The translations under genes and the position numbers were made by a program. This document shows positions 12,094 to 19,669 of a DNA stretch of 64,000 nt, piece by piece; within the stretch, counting starts at the first letter, position 1, and every line of letters begins with the position of its first letter. The stretch is from Rhodobacter sp. (GTDB lineage Bacteria; Pseudomonadota; Alphaproteobacteria; Rhodobacterales; Rhodobacteraceae): assembly GCA_020250125.1 (NCBI GenBank), contig JADCEL010000038.1, positions 1-64,000 on the forward strand. Direction: 5' to 3'. The notes beneath the pieces are model-generated. The model was not told the DNA's origin. It saw nothing but the letters and a program-made list of their open reading frames with translations, and ran no database searches.

Positions 12094-13473
12094 ATGGACA
12101 ACCCGGCACTTGGCAACGACATGAGCGCGGTGATCGAGGCGGATCGGGCGCATCTGTGGCACCACCTGATCCAGCACAAGCCGTTCGAAACCATCGATCC
12201 GCGCGTGATCGTCGAAGGCAAGGGCATGCGGGTCTGGGATGCGCGCGGCAAGGAACATCTCGATGCCGTCTCGGGCGGGGTCTGGACGGTGAACGTGGGC
12301 TACGGGCGCGAAAGCATCGCCGATGCGGTGCGCGACCAGCTGGTGAAGATGTGCTATTTCGCAGGCTCTGCCGGATCGGTTCCGGGTGCCATGTTTGCCC
12401 GCCGCCTGATCGACAAGATGCCGGGAATGGCCCGCGTCTACTATGCCAACTCGGGTTCAGAGGCCAATGAGAAGGTCTTCAAGATGGTGCGGCAGATTTC
12501 GCACCGTCACCACGGCGGGCGCAAATCGAAAATCCTGTTCCGCGAACGCGACTATCACGGCACCACGATCACCTGCCTGTCCGCCGGGGGCCAGCCGCAG
12601 CGCAACGCGATGTACGGCCCCTTCACGCCGGGCTTCGTCGAGGTGCCCCATTGCCTAGAATACCGCAAGCAGTGGGACGTTTCCAACTATGGCGAGCGGG
12701 CGGCAGATGCGATCGAAGAGGTGATCCTGCGCGAAGGCCCCGATACCATCGGCGCCATCTGCCTCGAGCCGGTGACGGCAGGCGGCGGCGTGATCGTACC
12801 CCCCGCAGGCTATTGGGAGCGCGTGCAGGAGATTTGCACGAAATACAACATCCTGATCCATATCGACGAAGTGGTCTGCGGCGTGGGCCGCACCGGCGCA
12901 TGGTTCGGCTATCAGAACTATGGTGTGAAACCCGATTTCGTGACCATGGCCAAGGGCGTTGCCTCGGGCTATGCCGCCATCGCCTGCACGGTCACGACCG
13001 AAGCCGTGTTCGGGATGTTCAAGGATGATGCCAGCGATCCGCTCAGCTATTTCCGCGACATCTCGACCTTTGGCGGCTGCGCCTCGGGTCCCGCTGCCGC
13101 GCTGGAAAACATGCGGATCATCGAGGACGAGGGGCTGCTGGACAACACGCTGCGCATGGGCGCGCGGCTGATGGACAACCTTGCAGCCTTGCAGGAAAAA
13201 CACGCGGTGATCGGCCAGGTGCGCGGCAAGGGCCTGTTCTGCGGGGCGGAACTGGTGGCCGACCGCGCCACGAAAGAGGCGGCGGACGAAAAGAAGGTCG
13301 CCGCCGTGGTGGCCGACTGCATGGCACAGGGTGTCATCATCGGCATGACCAACCGCAGCCTGCCGGGTCTGAACAACACGCTGTGCCTGAGCCCGGCGCT
13401 GATCGCCACACCGGATGACATCGACCGGATCACGGATGCGATTGACGGGGCGCTGGGAAGGGTGTTCGGATGA
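12094..13473 (+). CDS. tpa: Taurine-pyruvate aminotransferase
   Basis: 459-residue class III PLP aminotransferase. It transfers the amino group of taurine to pyruvate, giving sulfoacetaldehyde and alanine. Lys287 (TMAKGVASGY) is the expected PLP Schiff-base lysine and IHIDEVVCGVGRTG carries the cofactor Asp. The N-terminus (LGNDMSAVIEADRAHLWHH) is typical of Tpa. TauR boxes upstream and xsc and tauR nearby make the taurine assignment strong. The start is ATG 12094 after GAAAGG; an in-frame TTG at 12079 is less likely. Confidence 0.94.
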   Translation: MDNPALGNDMSAVIEADRAHLWHHLIQHKPFETIDPRVIVEGKGMRVWDARGKEHLDAVSGGVWTVNVGYGRESIADAVRDQLVKMCYFAGSAGSVPGAMFARRLIDKMPGMARVYYANSGSEANEKVFKMVRQISHRHHGGRKSKILFRERDYHGTTITCLSAGGQPQRNAMYGPFTPGFVEVPHCLEYRKQWDVSNYGERAADAIEEVILREGPDTIGAICLEPVTAGGGVIVPPAGYWERVQEICTKYNILIHIDEVVCGVGRTGAWFGYQNYGVKPDFVTMAKGVASGYAAIACTVTTEAVFGMFKDDASDPLSYFRDISTFGGCASGPAAALENMRIIEDEGLLDNTLRMGARLMDNLAALQEKHAVIGQVRGKGLFCGAELVADRATKEAADEKKVAAVVADCMAQGVIIGMTNRSLPGLNNTLCLSPALIATPDDIDRITDAIDGALGRVFG

Positions 13474-13646
13474 GGAAGGCGCGACCAATAAATCGCGATA
13501 CTGGTGCAGAAAAACAATGAGGCTCGCTCGACATAGCATTAGAACCGCTGTGGATTTGGCTTCACGTTGTTTGTTGCTCCTCGCTGCCGGGCCCGCATTG
13601 TTGAAAAGTTGGGGATACGTGGCGCTTAGATGGTGGTTGGTTTGGA

Positions 13647-14258
13647 ATGGCCCTTGTTGGAGAACCAGAATCTGAAAAGTTAAAGGAAACCAAGCCGCAG
13701 TTGGTTCCTACCTGGTTCTTTATGGCTTGGCTAATCTGGTTTCTTTTATGTGCGCTACCTACCTTTTCAGAAATGATTCACTATCAATACTTTCCGGCAC
13801 CTGAATGGCTGGAACAGATATCCGTCGTGGGCTGGTCTGTCGGTCTTATTTCAGCCGCCATTTGGACGGCACTGGTATGGCTCCAAAGGGAAGACTACGC
13901 GAATAAACCGCTGCTCTTCGCTTTTTCACTTTTGGCATTTTTCGTCCTTGGTTTGCTTATGGGACGTAGTGTAGTGACCGAATCCGGCCCGATGATCTTC
14001 GCAAAATTATCGGGGCACCAAACCCAGATACCTTTTGTTGTTGTTCGTGCTGACGATAACGAAGAACGCAGATGCCGTAACCCCATCGAACTGGAGTTGG
14101 CTGATTTGTTCAATAAACTTTGCCGCTACCCTGAATCGTTCAGGAGCACGTTTCGCCCGGGTGACACGATCATCCTTTCTGGTCTTGGAACCCGCTTTGG
14201 TCTTTTTGTGGAGTCCGCGCGGAAAGGTACAGTGATCGCCAAGCCAAATGAGTTTTGA
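13647..14258 (+). CDS. Hypothetical membrane protein in a low-GC insert
   Basis: 203 residues, not recognised. Three hydrophobic segments (about 22-45, 63-83 and 92-108) are followed by a polar ~95-residue C-terminal region (DNEERRCRNPIELELADLF...). Base composition is visibly much lower in GC than every neighbour from about 13480 to 14310, and codon use differs, so it is probably recently acquired. A weak ribosome site precedes ATG 13647. A short overlapping frame (13517-13675, 52 residues, one hydrophobic stretch) lies just upstream and may or may not be coding. The insert separates tpa from tauR, which are usually adjacent. Confidence 0.65.
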   Translation: MALVGEPESEKLKETKPQLVPTWFFMAWLIWFLLCALPTFSEMIHYQYFPAPEWLEQISVVGWSVGLISAAIWTALVWLQREDYANKPLLFAFSLLAFFVLGLLMGRSVVTESGPMIFAKLSGHQTQIPFVVVRADDNEERRCRNPIELELADLFNKLCRYPESFRSTFRPGDTIILSGLGTRFGLFVESARKGTVIAKPNEF

Positions 14259-14320
14259 TATTAGCTATCCGTCTGATCTTCTTTGTATAGCTTCAGCTGC
14301 AACAGCCCGATGGTGCCAGA

Positions 14321-15790
14321 ATGCCGATCCCCGCCGAAGCCTTCTTTCTGACGGCGGGGGCACGCGGCACCTTGCAGCAGCAGTTGCGGCAGATGGTGGC
14401 CGAAGGCATTCTGGCGGGCCGGTTCCGCCCCGGCGACAGGATGCCTTCCAGCCGGGGGCTGGCCGTGCATCTGGACATCAGCCGGATCACGGTGACGCTG
14501 GCCTATTCCGACCTTGTCTCGTCCGACTATTTGACCTCGCGCGGGCGGTCGGGCTATTTCATTTCCGACAATGCGCCGCGCCAGCCGGATTTTCCGGCCG
14601 TTGCGCAGGGCGCTGTCGAAAAGGTCGATTACGCGGCGCTGACCGGCGCGCGGTTTTCGGGGGCCGTCAGCCTGTCCAAACCCGCTGACTGGCGCAGCTT
14701 TCCCTTTCCCTTCATCTACGGCCAGGCGGATGCCACGCTGTTTGACCATCAGAACTGGCGGCTTTGCGCGATGCGCGCCCTGGGAAAACGGGATTTCGAG
14801 GCGCTGACCGATGACTGGCAGGAACGCGACGACCCGCTCTTGATCGAATACATCCTGCGCAACATCCTGCCCCGGCGCGGCATCGCGGCACGCGCCGATC
14901 AGGTGCTGATCACCATGGGGGCGCAGAACGGGCTGTGGCTGGCCGCCACGGTGCTGCTGGGGCGGGCTGGCCGCGCGGTGGTGGAAAACCCGGTCTATCC
15001 CGGCCTGCGCGCCATCCTGCAGCAGACCGGCTGCGCGGTGTGTCCGGTGGATGTCGATGCCGAAGGGCTGCCGCCCGACCGGCTGCCCAATGCGGTGGAT
15101 GTGGTCTTTGCCGCACCCAGCCACCACAGCCCGACCAATGCCACCATGCCGCTGGCCCGCCGCCTGGCCCTGCTGGAACAGGCATCGCGGCGCAATTTCG
15201 TGGTGGTCGAGGATGATTATGATTTCGAGATGTCCTTTCTGGCCCCCGCTTCGCCCTCGCTCAAATCGCTGGACCGCGAGGGGCGGGTGATTCATGCAGG
15301 CTCATTCTCCAAATCGATCTTTCCGGGGCTGCGGCTGGGCTATCTGGTGGGTCCGGCGGCCTTCATCGCCGAAGCGCGGGCGCTGCGGGTGGCGGTGCTG
15401 CGCCACCCGCCCGGCCATGTGCAGCGCACGGCGGCGTATTTCCTGTCGCTGGGCCATTACGATGCGCTGGTGAACCGCATGAAGCAAACCTTCCGCCGCC
15501 GCCGCATTGCGATGGAGGAGGCGATCCTTGGCTGTGGCCTGACGGTGGCGCAAACCGGCGGTTTCGGCGGGTCCAGCTTCTGGATGCGGGCGCCGGAGGG
15601 GGTGGATACGGCGGCACTGGCCGAGCGGTTGAAAGCGCAGGGAGTTCTGATCGAACCGGGGCGGGTGTTCTTTGACCCCGCAGGCGGGCCGCAGAACTAC
15701 TTCCGGCTGGCCTATTCCTCGATTCCCGGCAGCCGGATTGCCGAGGGGATCGGGAGGATTGCGGAAGAGATCGGGCGGAGCGCGGGTTGA
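14321..15790 (+). CDS. tauR: MocR/GntR-family taurine regulator
   Basis: 489 residues. A GntR-type winged helix-turn-helix (about 15-82, LAVHLDISRITVTLAYSDL) is fused to an aminotransferase-I-like PLP-binding domain with Lys331 in GSFSKSIFPGLRLGY. TauR of Rhodobacter capsulatus has this MocR architecture and activates tpa, presumably sensing taurine through PLP. TauR boxes at 11984-12016 and 15917-15949 are its likely targets. Both flanking taurine transcription units are on the same strand as tauR, and a GC hairpin follows its stop. Confidence 0.9.
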   Translation: MPIPAEAFFLTAGARGTLQQQLRQMVAEGILAGRFRPGDRMPSSRGLAVHLDISRITVTLAYSDLVSSDYLTSRGRSGYFISDNAPRQPDFPAVAQGAVEKVDYAALTGARFSGAVSLSKPADWRSFPFPFIYGQADATLFDHQNWRLCAMRALGKRDFEALTDDWQERDDPLLIEYILRNILPRRGIAARADQVLITMGAQNGLWLAATVLLGRAGRAVVENPVYPGLRAILQQTGCAVCPVDVDAEGLPPDRLPNAVDVVFAAPSHHSPTNATMPLARRLALLEQASRRNFVVVEDDYDFEMSFLAPASPSLKSLDREGRVIHAGSFSKSIFPGLRLGYLVGPAAFIAEARALRVAVLRHPPGHVQRTAAYFLSLGHYDALVNRMKQTFRRRRIAMEEAILGCGLTVAQTGGFGGSSFWMRAPEGVDTAALAERLKAQGVLIEPGRVFFDPAGGPQNYFRLAYSSIPGSRIAEGIGRIAEEIGRSAG

Positions 15791-15795
15791 GGGCG

Positions 15796-15820
15796 CCGGG
15801 GGGGTTCACACCCCCCCCGG
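15796..15820 (+). terminator. GC hairpin after tauR
   Basis: CCGGGGGGG (15796-15804) pairs with CCCCCCCGG (15812-15820), six bases after the tauR stop. The tail 'accccccgtgggatatttgtg' type sequence that follows is, from memory, common after genes in Rhodobacterales. There is no strict T-tract, so termination strength is uncertain. Confidence 0.55.
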
Positions 15821-15916
15821 ACCCCCCGTGGGATATTTGTGAACAGAAAATGGGATGAGGGCATAATGCATCAAGGCGGGGACAGCGCCTTTCGCAGGCG
15901 TTGACGGGCACGGCAA

Positions 15917-15949
15917 CTGGACTTAACGGGACACAGATACTGGCCCTAA
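15917..15949 (+). promoter_or_regulatory. TauR-box direct repeats upstream of xsc
   Basis: CTGGACTTAA (15917-15926) and CTGGCCCTAA (15940-15949) have the same 23-bp start-to-start spacing as the pair before tpa. The first box fits the recalled R. capsulatus TauR consensus exactly and the second has one change. They lie about 75 bp before the xsc ATG. They should place xsc and the five overlapping downstream genes under TauR. Confidence 0.85.
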
Positions 15950-16023
15950 GGGCAGGGCGGGGCGGGCGGGTAGATTGCAGCCAAACGGCCCCAATGGCCC
16001 GACAGAAGCAGGAGTGTTGCGCC

Positions 16024-17799
16024 ATGAAGATGACCACCGAGGAAGCTTTCGTCAAAGTCCTGCAGATGCATGGCATCGAGCATGCCTTTGGCATCATCGG
16101 ATCGGCGATGATGCCGATTTCCGATCTGTTTCCGCGCGCGGGCATCCATTTCTGGGACTGCGCGCATGAATGCAACGCCGGGATGATGGCCGATGGCTAT
16201 GCCCGCGCCACCGGCAAGATGGCGATGATGGTGGCGCAGAACGGCCCCGGCATCACCAATTTCGTGACCCCGGTGAAGACCGCCTACTGGAACCACACGC
16301 CCCTTCTGCTGGTGACACCGCAGGCGGCAAACAGGACCATCGGGCAGGGCGGGTTCCAGGAAGTGGAACAGATGGCCCTGTTCAAGGATATGGTGGCGTA
16401 TCAGGAAGAGGTGCGCGACCCGTCGCGCATTGCCGAGGTGCTGAACCGCGTGATCCTGAAGGCGAGGCGCGCCTCTGCCCCGGCCCAGATCAACGTGCCG
16501 CGCGATTACTGGACCCAGGTGATCGACATCGACCTGCCGAAAGTGGTGGAGTTCGAGCGCCCCGCAGGCGGTGAAGACGCGATTGCGGCGGCGGCCAGGC
16601 TGCTGTCGGGGGCAAAGTTTCCGGTGATCCTGAACGGCGCGGGCGTGGTGCTGGCGGGTGCCATTGCGGCCTCCGTCCGGCTGGCCGAGCGTCTGGATGC
16701 GCCGGTCTGCTGCGGCTATCAGCACAATGACGCCTTCCCCGGCAGCCACCCGCTGTTCGCAGGACCGCTGGGCTACAACGGATCGAGGGCCGCGATGGAG
16801 CTGATCGCGCGCGCCGATGTGGTGCTGGCACTGGGCACGCGGCTTAACCCGTTCTCGACCCTGCCGGGCTATGGCATCGACTATTGGCCCAAGGGGGCCG
16901 CGATCATCCAGGTCGACCTGAATCCGGACCGGATCGGGCTGACCAAGCCGGTGACGGTGGGCATCGTCGGCGATGCCGGGAAGGTGGCCGAAGGCATTCT
17001 GTCGCAGCTGGCCCCGAGTGCAGGCGATGCAGGAAGATCGGATCGCAAAGCGCTGATCGCCCAGACAAAATCGGCCTGGGCGCAGGCGCTGTCCGGCATG
17101 GATCATGAAGAGGATGATCCTGGCACAACCTGGAACCAGCGCGCGCGGGGCGCAAAGCCGGGCTGGATGAGCCCGCGCATGGCCTGGCGCGCCATTCAGG
17201 CGGCCCTGCCGCGCGAGGCGATCATCTCGTCCGACATCGGCAACAACTGCGCCATCGGCAATGCCTATCCAACCTTTGAAGAGGGGCGCAAATACCTGGC
17301 ACCGGGTCTGTTCGGGCCCTGCGGTTATGGCCTGCCGTCGATCGTGGGGGCCAAGATCGGCAAGCCCGACGTGCCGGTGGTGGGCTTTGCCGGGGACGGG
17401 GCCTTTGGCATTTCGATGAACGAGATGACGGCAATCGGGCGCGGGGACTGGCCGGCGATCACCATGGTGATCTTCCGCAACTTCCAGTGGGGTGCCGAAA
17501 AGCGCAACACGACCCTGTGGTACCAGGACAATTTCGTGGGCACCGAGCTGAACGAGAAGGTCAGCTATGCCGCCATCGCCACCGCCTGCGGTCTGGAGGG
17601 CGTGCAGGTCCGCACGATGGACGAGGTGACGCAAGCCCTGCATCAGGCCCTGAAGGCGCAGAAGGCCGGGAAGACCACCTTCATCGAAGTGCTGCTGAAC
17701 CAGGAGCTGGGCGAGCCGTTCCGGCGCGATGCGATGAAAAAGCCGGTGGCGGTGGCGGGGATCGACCCTGCCGATATGCGGCCCCAGGTCGGGGCGTGA
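16024..17799 (+). CDS. xsc: Sulfoacetaldehyde acetyltransferase
   Basis: 591-residue ThDP-dependent enzyme (family ~590). It converts sulfoacetaldehyde and phosphate to acetyl phosphate and sulfite. The N-terminal MKMTTEEAFVKVLQMHGIEH and WDCAHECNAGMMADGYARAT are characteristic of Xsc, with Glu at the ThDP-activating position. The cofactor-binding GDGAFGISMNE...NFQWGAEKRN lies near residues 458-500. The start is ATG 16024 with AGGAG nine bases upstream; the in-frame extension to 15901 runs through the TauR boxes and is not coding. It overlaps tauE. Confidence 0.96.
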   Translation: MKMTTEEAFVKVLQMHGIEHAFGIIGSAMMPISDLFPRAGIHFWDCAHECNAGMMADGYARATGKMAMMVAQNGPGITNFVTPVKTAYWNHTPLLLVTPQAANRTIGQGGFQEVEQMALFKDMVAYQEEVRDPSRIAEVLNRVILKARRASAPAQINVPRDYWTQVIDIDLPKVVEFERPAGGEDAIAAAARLLSGAKFPVILNGAGVVLAGAIAASVRLAERLDAPVCCGYQHNDAFPGSHPLFAGPLGYNGSRAAMELIARADVVLALGTRLNPFSTLPGYGIDYWPKGAAIIQVDLNPDRIGLTKPVTVGIVGDAGKVAEGILSQLAPSAGDAGRSDRKALIAQTKSAWAQALSGMDHEEDDPGTTWNQRARGAKPGWMSPRMAWRAIQAALPREAIISSDIGNNCAIGNAYPTFEEGRKYLAPGLFGPCGYGLPSIVGAKIGKPDVPVVGFAGDGAFGISMNEMTAIGRGDWPAITMVIFRNFQWGAEKRNTTLWYQDNFVGTELNEKVSYAAIATACGLEGVQVRTMDEVTQALHQALKAQKAGKTTFIEVLLNQELGEPFRRDAMKKPVAVAGIDPADMRPQVGA

Positions 17800-18539
17800 T
17801 GCCTTTTGACCTGAGCCCGGCTGCGGCCGGGTTCATGGCGGTGGCCTTTCTGGTGGCGGCCTTCGTGCGGGGCTATTCCGGTTTCGGTTTTTCGGCGCTG
17901 ATCGTGGCCGCGTCGGCGCTGGTCACCAATCCGCTGCATTTCGTGGCCGTGGTGATGATCTGCGAATTCATGATGACCTTTCAGCAGGCGCGCGGCGTGT
18001 GGCACGCGGTCAGCTGGTGGCGGGTGCTGGCGCTGATGGCGGGGGCGCTGCCGGGCGTGCCCCTGGGCCTGTGGGCGCTGACCGGGATCGGGCCGGATGC
18101 GGCGCGGGTGGTGATTTCGGTCTATGTTCTGGCGATGTGCGCGGCGCTGCTGGCGGGCTGGACGCTGCCGCACGCGGCCGGACGGCCCGCGCATGTGGCG
18201 GCAGGCGTGATTTCGGGCATGGCGAATGCCGCCGGGATGGGCGGGTTGCCGGTGGCGGTGTTCTTTGCCGCGCAGCCGATAGCGGCGGCGGTGTTCCGCG
18301 CCACGCTGATTGCCTATTTCGCGGCGCTGGATATCTGGACGCTGCCGCTGATGTGGGGACATGGGCTGGTCTCGCGTGACACGCTCGTGGTCACGCTGGC
18401 GGCGCTGCCGCTGATCGGCTTCGGCACCTGGCTGGGGGGGCGGCATTTCCTGAACACCGATCCGCAGGATTTCCGTCGGTTTTCCATCATGCTGCTGGCG
18501 GGGCTTGCGCTGCTGGGGCTGCTGAAGACGGTGCTGTGA
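17799..18539 (+). CDS. tauE: TauE/SafE-family membrane exporter
   Basis: 246 residues, very hydrophobic, with about seven to eight predicted helices and two internally similar halves (GYSGFGFSALIVAASAL near the N-terminus, GMANAAGMGGLPVAV in the second half), typical of TauE/SafE. Its position between xsc and ackA fits export of sulfite or another sulfonate product of taurine breakdown. Sulfite can also be oxidised by the SoeABC encoded downstream, so the exporter may act as an overflow valve (inference). ATG 17799 shares a base with the xsc stop. Confidence 0.85.
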   Translation: MPFDLSPAAAGFMAVAFLVAAFVRGYSGFGFSALIVAASALVTNPLHFVAVVMICEFMMTFQQARGVWHAVSWWRVLALMAGALPGVPLGLWALTGIGPDAARVVISVYVLAMCAALLAGWTLPHAAGRPAHVAAGVISGMANAAGMGGLPVAVFFAAQPIAAAVFRATLIAYFAALDIWTLPLMWGHGLVSRDTLVVTLAALPLIGFGTWLGGRHFLNTDPQDFRRFSIMLLAGLALLGLLKTVL

Positions 18540-19669
18540 TGGATGTGCTGGTGGTCAATGCAGGGTCGTCGTCGATCAAGGTGGCGCTGTTCGGCGCGGA
18601 TCTTACCCGGCGCGGTGCGGTGGCGGTGACCGAGATCGGGGGTGCCGCGCAGATCGGCGGGGTGCCCTGCACTGCGCCCGATCACGCGGCGGCACTGTCG
18701 CTGTGCCTGGCAGAGATGGGCCTGCGTCCGGGCGCGCTGGCAGCGGCGGCGCACCGGGTTGTGCATGGCGGGGCGGACCTGCACGCAACCTGCCGGGTGA
18801 CGCCAGAGGTCGAGGCGCGGATCGCCGCCTGCGTGCCGCTGGCCCCGCTGCACAATCCCGCGAACCTGTCGGCCATCCGGGCCGTGGCCGCCCTGGCCCC
18901 GGACCTGCCGCAATATGCCAGTTTCGACACTGCCTTTCATGCGACAAATCCCGAAGTGGCGCTTCGCTATGCCCTGCCGCCGCTGGCCGGGGCACCGGGG
19001 CTGCGGCGCTATGGCTTTCACGGCATTTCCTATGCCAGCCTTGTGGCGCGCTGGCCCGCGCTGACGGGCGGCCCGGTGCCCCGCCGGCTGCTGGCGCTGC
19101 ACCTGGGCAACGGCGCGTCGCTGTGCGCCCTGCGCGATGGTGTATCGGTGGCAACCACCATGGGCTATTCGCCGCTGGACGGCCTGACGATGGGCACGCG
19201 GGCCGGGACGATTGACGGAAATGCCGTGCTGCGCCTGGCCGAGATTCACGGGATCGGCGGCGCATCGCGCATTCTGAACCGGGAAAGCGGGCTGCTGGGG
19301 CTGGGGGGGGCCTCGGACATGCGGGCGCTGCATGCGGCGGGAACCGATGCGGCGCGCTTTGCCATCGCGCATTTCTGCTATTGGGCGGTGCGCCATGCGG
19401 GGTCGATGATTGCGGCGATGGGGGGCCTTGATGCGGTGGCCTTTACCGGGGGCATCGGCGAGAATGACGCCTTGGTGCGGGCCGAGATCATGGCGGGGCT
19501 GGGCTGGGCAGGGCTGCGGTTTGACCGGGACGCAAATCAGGGCGCTGCCGCCCGGCTGGACGGGGATGCATCCGATGTTGCAGTCTGGGTGGTGCCCGCC
19601 GACGAAGAACGTCACATTGCGGCAGAGGCGCTGGGCCTGATCCGGTCGTCACCAACGGAGGAACCATGA
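18539..19669 (+). CDS. ackA: Acetate kinase
   Basis: 376 residues. Reaction: acetyl phosphate + ADP to acetate + ATP. Motifs present are VVNAGSSSIK (N-terminal phosphate loop), DTAFHATNP, RRYGFHGISY, HLGNGASLCALRDG and FTGGIGEND. In most described taurine operons xsc is paired with pta, which makes acetyl-CoA. Here ackA takes that place, so acetyl phosphate from Xsc may yield ATP directly. The start is ATG 18539, overlapping the tauE stop; an in-frame GTG lies one codon upstream. It overlaps soeA by four bases. Confidence 0.93.
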   Translation: MDVLVVNAGSSSIKVALFGADLTRRGAVAVTEIGGAAQIGGVPCTAPDHAAALSLCLAEMGLRPGALAAAAHRVVHGGADLHATCRVTPEVEARIAACVPLAPLHNPANLSAIRAVAALAPDLPQYASFDTAFHATNPEVALRYALPPLAGAPGLRRYGFHGISYASLVARWPALTGGPVPRRLLALHLGNGASLCALRDGVSVATTMGYSPLDGLTMGTRAGTIDGNAVLRLAEIHGIGGASRILNRESGLLGLGGASDMRALHAAGTDAARFAIAHFCYWAVRHAGSMIAAMGGLDAVAFTGGIGENDALVRAEIMAGLGWAGLRFDRDANQGAAARLDGDASDVAVWVVPADEERHIAAEALGLIRSSPTEEP

